Origin: Bacillus crepusculi
GTDB lineage: Bacteria > Bacillota > Bacilli > Bacillales > Bacillaceae
Assembly: GCF_014764715.1 (NCBI RefSeq)
Contig: NZ_JACXXE010000002.1
Coordinates: forward strand, 186,001 to 250,000
Reading direction: 5' to 3'
Length of the DNA stretch: 64,000 nucleotides
This document shows, piece after piece, positions 57,503 through 64,000 of this stretch; positions within the stretch are counted from its first letter, which is position 1; each line of letters starts with the position of its first letter. The position numbers and the translations under genes are program-made. The notes beneath the pieces were generated by a model that searched no databases, had not been told where the DNA came from, and was given only the letters and a program-made list of their open reading frames with translations.

Positions 57503-58132
57503 ATGGCAAAGGTTTATGTATTTGATCACCCGCTAATTCAGCACAAACTTACATATATTCGTGACGTTCATACAGGAACAAAAGAATTTAGAGAGCTAGT
57601 GGATGAAGTCGCCACATTAATGGCATTTGAAATCACACGAGACTTACCGCTTGAAGAGGTAGATGTAGAAACACCTGTACAAGTCGCTAAATCAAACGTG
57701 ATCTCTGGGAAAAAACTCGGTGTTGTGCCAATTTTAAGAGCAGGTCTTGGAATGGTAGACGGGATTTTGAAACTCATTCCAGCTGCTAAAGTAGGACATG
57801 TCGGTTTATACCGTGATCCGAAAACATTAAAGCCTGTTGAATATTATGTGAAGCTTCCATCTGATGTGGAAGAGCGTGAGTTTATCGTCGTAGACCCAAT
57901 GCTTGCAACCGGCGGCTCAGCAGTCGAAGCATTAAACAGCTTGAAAAAACGCGGTGCGAAAAACATCCGCTTCATGTGTCTGATTGCTGCCCCTGAAGGT
58001 GTAGAAGAAATGCAAAAGCATCATCCAGATGTGGATATCTACATTGCAGCATTAGATGAGAAATTAAACGAAAAAGGTTACATCATCCCAGGCCTTGGTG
58101 ATGCTGGTGACCGTATGTATGGAACAAAATAA
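57503..58132 (+). CDS. upp: Uracil phosphoribosyltransferase
   Basis: Salvage enzyme of 209 residues making UMP from uracil and PRPP. The PRPP-binding motif [16 protein letters not shown] (about 128-143) and the C-terminal uracil loop [18 protein letters not shown] are intact. The ribosome site AAAGGAGTTGTAGCAAGCA is strong. It is closed by a perfect hairpin. Confidence 0.97.
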   Translation: MAKVYVFDHPLIQHKLTYIRDVHTGTKEFRELVDEVATLMAFEITRDLPLEEVDVETPVQVAKSNVISGKKLGVVPILRAGLGMVDGILKLIPAAKVGHVGLYRDPKTLKPVEYYVKLPSDVEEREFIVVDPMLATGGSAVEALNSLKKRGAKNIRFMCLIAAPEGVEEMQKHHPDVDIYIAALDEKLNEKGYIIPGLGDAGDRMYGTK

Positions 58133-58142
58133 GAAGATCTCA

Positions 58143-58181
58143 ATAAAAGCCCACATGCAGACGAGCATGTGGGCTTTTTGA
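58143..58181 (+). terminator. Terminator after upp
   Basis: AAAAGCCCACATGC and GCATGTGGGCTTTTT (58145-58179). Confidence 0.95.
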
Positions 58182-58629
58182 AATATATGACAAACGGTTG
58201 ATGTCGTTCTTAGAAAAATCAATGTATACTGAACATTAGCTGTTTTTTTCAATGAATGTCACAACTCTCCTAAAGTTTGATGAAATTGTGAACATTTTGT
58301 GTGCTCTATCATTATAGAAAAGTTTTTTAACTTTCAACGGATTGACACATCATAGACGCTATTGTATGCTAAACGAGGGTATTATGGTAAGGTTTTCATA
58401 GCCTATAGCACTCTACTAATCCTCATTGTGAACCCTTTAATTATCAGGGTTTGTATCAGCGAATGAAGCAGCATCCCATAGATCTAAAGATTTCAAGTCT
58501 GATGGTGTAATTAGACCGATGGGTGATTGATTTTTTTCGAACAGGGCGGCTTATCATCAGCGTCTTCTACGCAGTTTTCATCACCATTTATCACCTTTTT
58601 TACAATATTTTTCATCGGGAGTCAGATGA
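58182..58629 (+). promoter_or_regulatory. ATP synthase operon promoter and long leader
   Basis: About 450 gene-free bases. A near-consensus promoter is TTGACA (58342-58347), 17 bases, TATGCT (58365-58370), giving a leader of about 250 bases. The leader has hairpin AACCCT-TTAATTATC-AGGGTT (58431-58451), a GTCT...AGAC pairing near 58498-58517 and a T7 run at 58531, so attenuation is possible. Confidence 0.7.
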
Positions 58630-59755
<1,126 letters not shown>

Positions 59756-59788
59756 AAAATTGAGAGTCCAAAATGGACGTTATTTTAA

Positions 59789-60016
<228 letters not shown>

Positions 60017-60136
60017 TATGTGAGAAGCGTTCTAATATGAATTTTAATGGCGAAGATCAGATTAGTTCGAAACTTCGTCATTCCTTTATGTTTTGTTTCT
60101 TAACATATTATTTAAAGAAGGGAGTTGCCGTACGAA

Positions 60137-60654
60137 ATGTCTCAGTTACCAGTGGTTTTAGGAGCAGGAGGCTTAAGTTTCAACGCCGGGGATATGTTAT
60201 TTCAGCTTATCGCTATGCTCATCCTGCTTGCACTTTTAAAGAAATATGCGCTTAAACCTTTATTAGGGATTATGAAACAGCGTGAAGATTATATAGGAAA
60301 TGAAATTTCAAGTGCTGAAGAAAAGCACGTTCAAGCTGAAAAGCTTCTTGAAGAACAACGTGTCTTATTGAAAGAAGCACGCGAAGAATCACATACACTC
60401 ATCGAAAATGCGAAAAAGCTTGGTGAGAAACAAAAAGAAGAGATCATTCTAGCAGCACGTCAAGAGTCAGAGCGCTTGAAAGAATCCGCTAGAACTGAAA
60501 TCGTAAAAGAAAAAGAACAAGCTGTGGCTGCACTGCGCGAGCAGGTTGCATCACTATCTGTGCTGATTGCTTCTAAAGTGATTGAAAAAGAACTTGATGA
60601 GCAAGCACAAGAGAAATTGATCCAAGAGTATCTTAAAGAGGCAGGCGAAAGCCG

Positions 60655-60658
<4 letters not shown>
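60137..60658 (+). CDS. atpF: ATP synthase subunit b
   Basis: Stator subunit of 173 residues from ATG 60137, with AGGGAG about 12 bases upstream. One N-terminal membrane helix (about 16-34, [20 protein letters not shown]) is followed by a long charged coiled coil to the C-terminus. It overlaps atpH by four bases. The 120-base gap after atpE holds no separate gene. Confidence 0.94.
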
Positions 60659-62725
<2,067 letters not shown>

Positions 62726-62795
62726 TTAGTAATCTTTCCGAGAGAAAAAGATTCTCTTTTTCTCTCTTTTCACGTAAATGAACACGGATTCCTGA

Positions 62796-63680
<885 letters not shown>

Positions 63681-63686
63681 AAATAA

Positions 63687-64000
<314 letters not shown>

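Overview
The window reads as a chromosomal segment of a Bacillus of the B. pumilus / safensis / altitudinis type. The evidence is gene order and protein similarity recalled from B. subtilis: ywhBCD-pbpG-speEB-ywiB-argS, then ywiE-ywjA-ywjC-uvsE-ywjE-fadF-acdA-rpoE-pyrG-ywjG-spo0F-fbaA-tal-murAB-glpX-rho-rpmE-tdk-maeA-ywkB-racA-prfA-prmC, then spoIIR-ywlBC-mntP-ywlE-rpiB-ywlG-glyA-upp-atp. The low to moderate GC, the strong AGGAGG-type ribosome binding sites and the frequent TTG and GTG starts fit Bacillus. I saw no rRNA, tRNA, CRISPR array, IS element or prophage.

Positions 1-7137 hold a sulfur-scavenging locus. A leftward operon encodes an FMN reductase, YtmO-type monooxygenase, YtnI redoxin, YtmI-type acetyltransferase and an amino-acid ABC importer that runs off the left edge. 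A divergent LysR regulator and a convergent YtnJ/CmoJ-type monooxygenase lie beside it. Together they suggest import, N-acetylation and oxidative cleavage of S-modified cysteines. A secreted metzincin protease follows (7491-8303), then the ywh block with a membrane protease, a sporulation-type penicillin-binding protein (pbpG) and the polyamine genes speE and speB.

Positions 14100-19200 are the most accessory part. They hold a small gene interrupted by a TGA, a 21-residue amphipathic peptide ORF, an aspzincin (M35-type) metallopeptidase with four C-terminal hemopexin-like blades and no signal peptide, and a small protein with a cystatin-like QxVxG motif. The last two are my best candidate for an undescribed effector and inhibitor (or immunity) pair.

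Positions 19400-33400 carry two phospholipase-D-type cardiolipin synthases, a Fur-controlled ABC exporter (ywjA), an MccF-like peptidase, the UV endonuclease UvsE, and a FadR-controlled beta-oxidation operon (fadF, thiolase, hydroxyacyl-CoA dehydrogenase and two acyl-CoA dehydrogenases). Positions 34000-48400 are housekeeping and sporulation core genes: rpoE, pyrG with its G-slippage attenuator, spo0F, glycolysis and gluconeogenesis genes, murAB, rho, rpmE, tdk, malic enzyme and racA.

Positions 48500-64000 carry release factor and its methylase, spoIIR, a DnaA-box cluster at ywlC, mntP, the arginine phosphatase ywlE, rpiB, glyA, upp, and the ATP synthase operon atpIBEFHAG with the start of atpD at the right edge.
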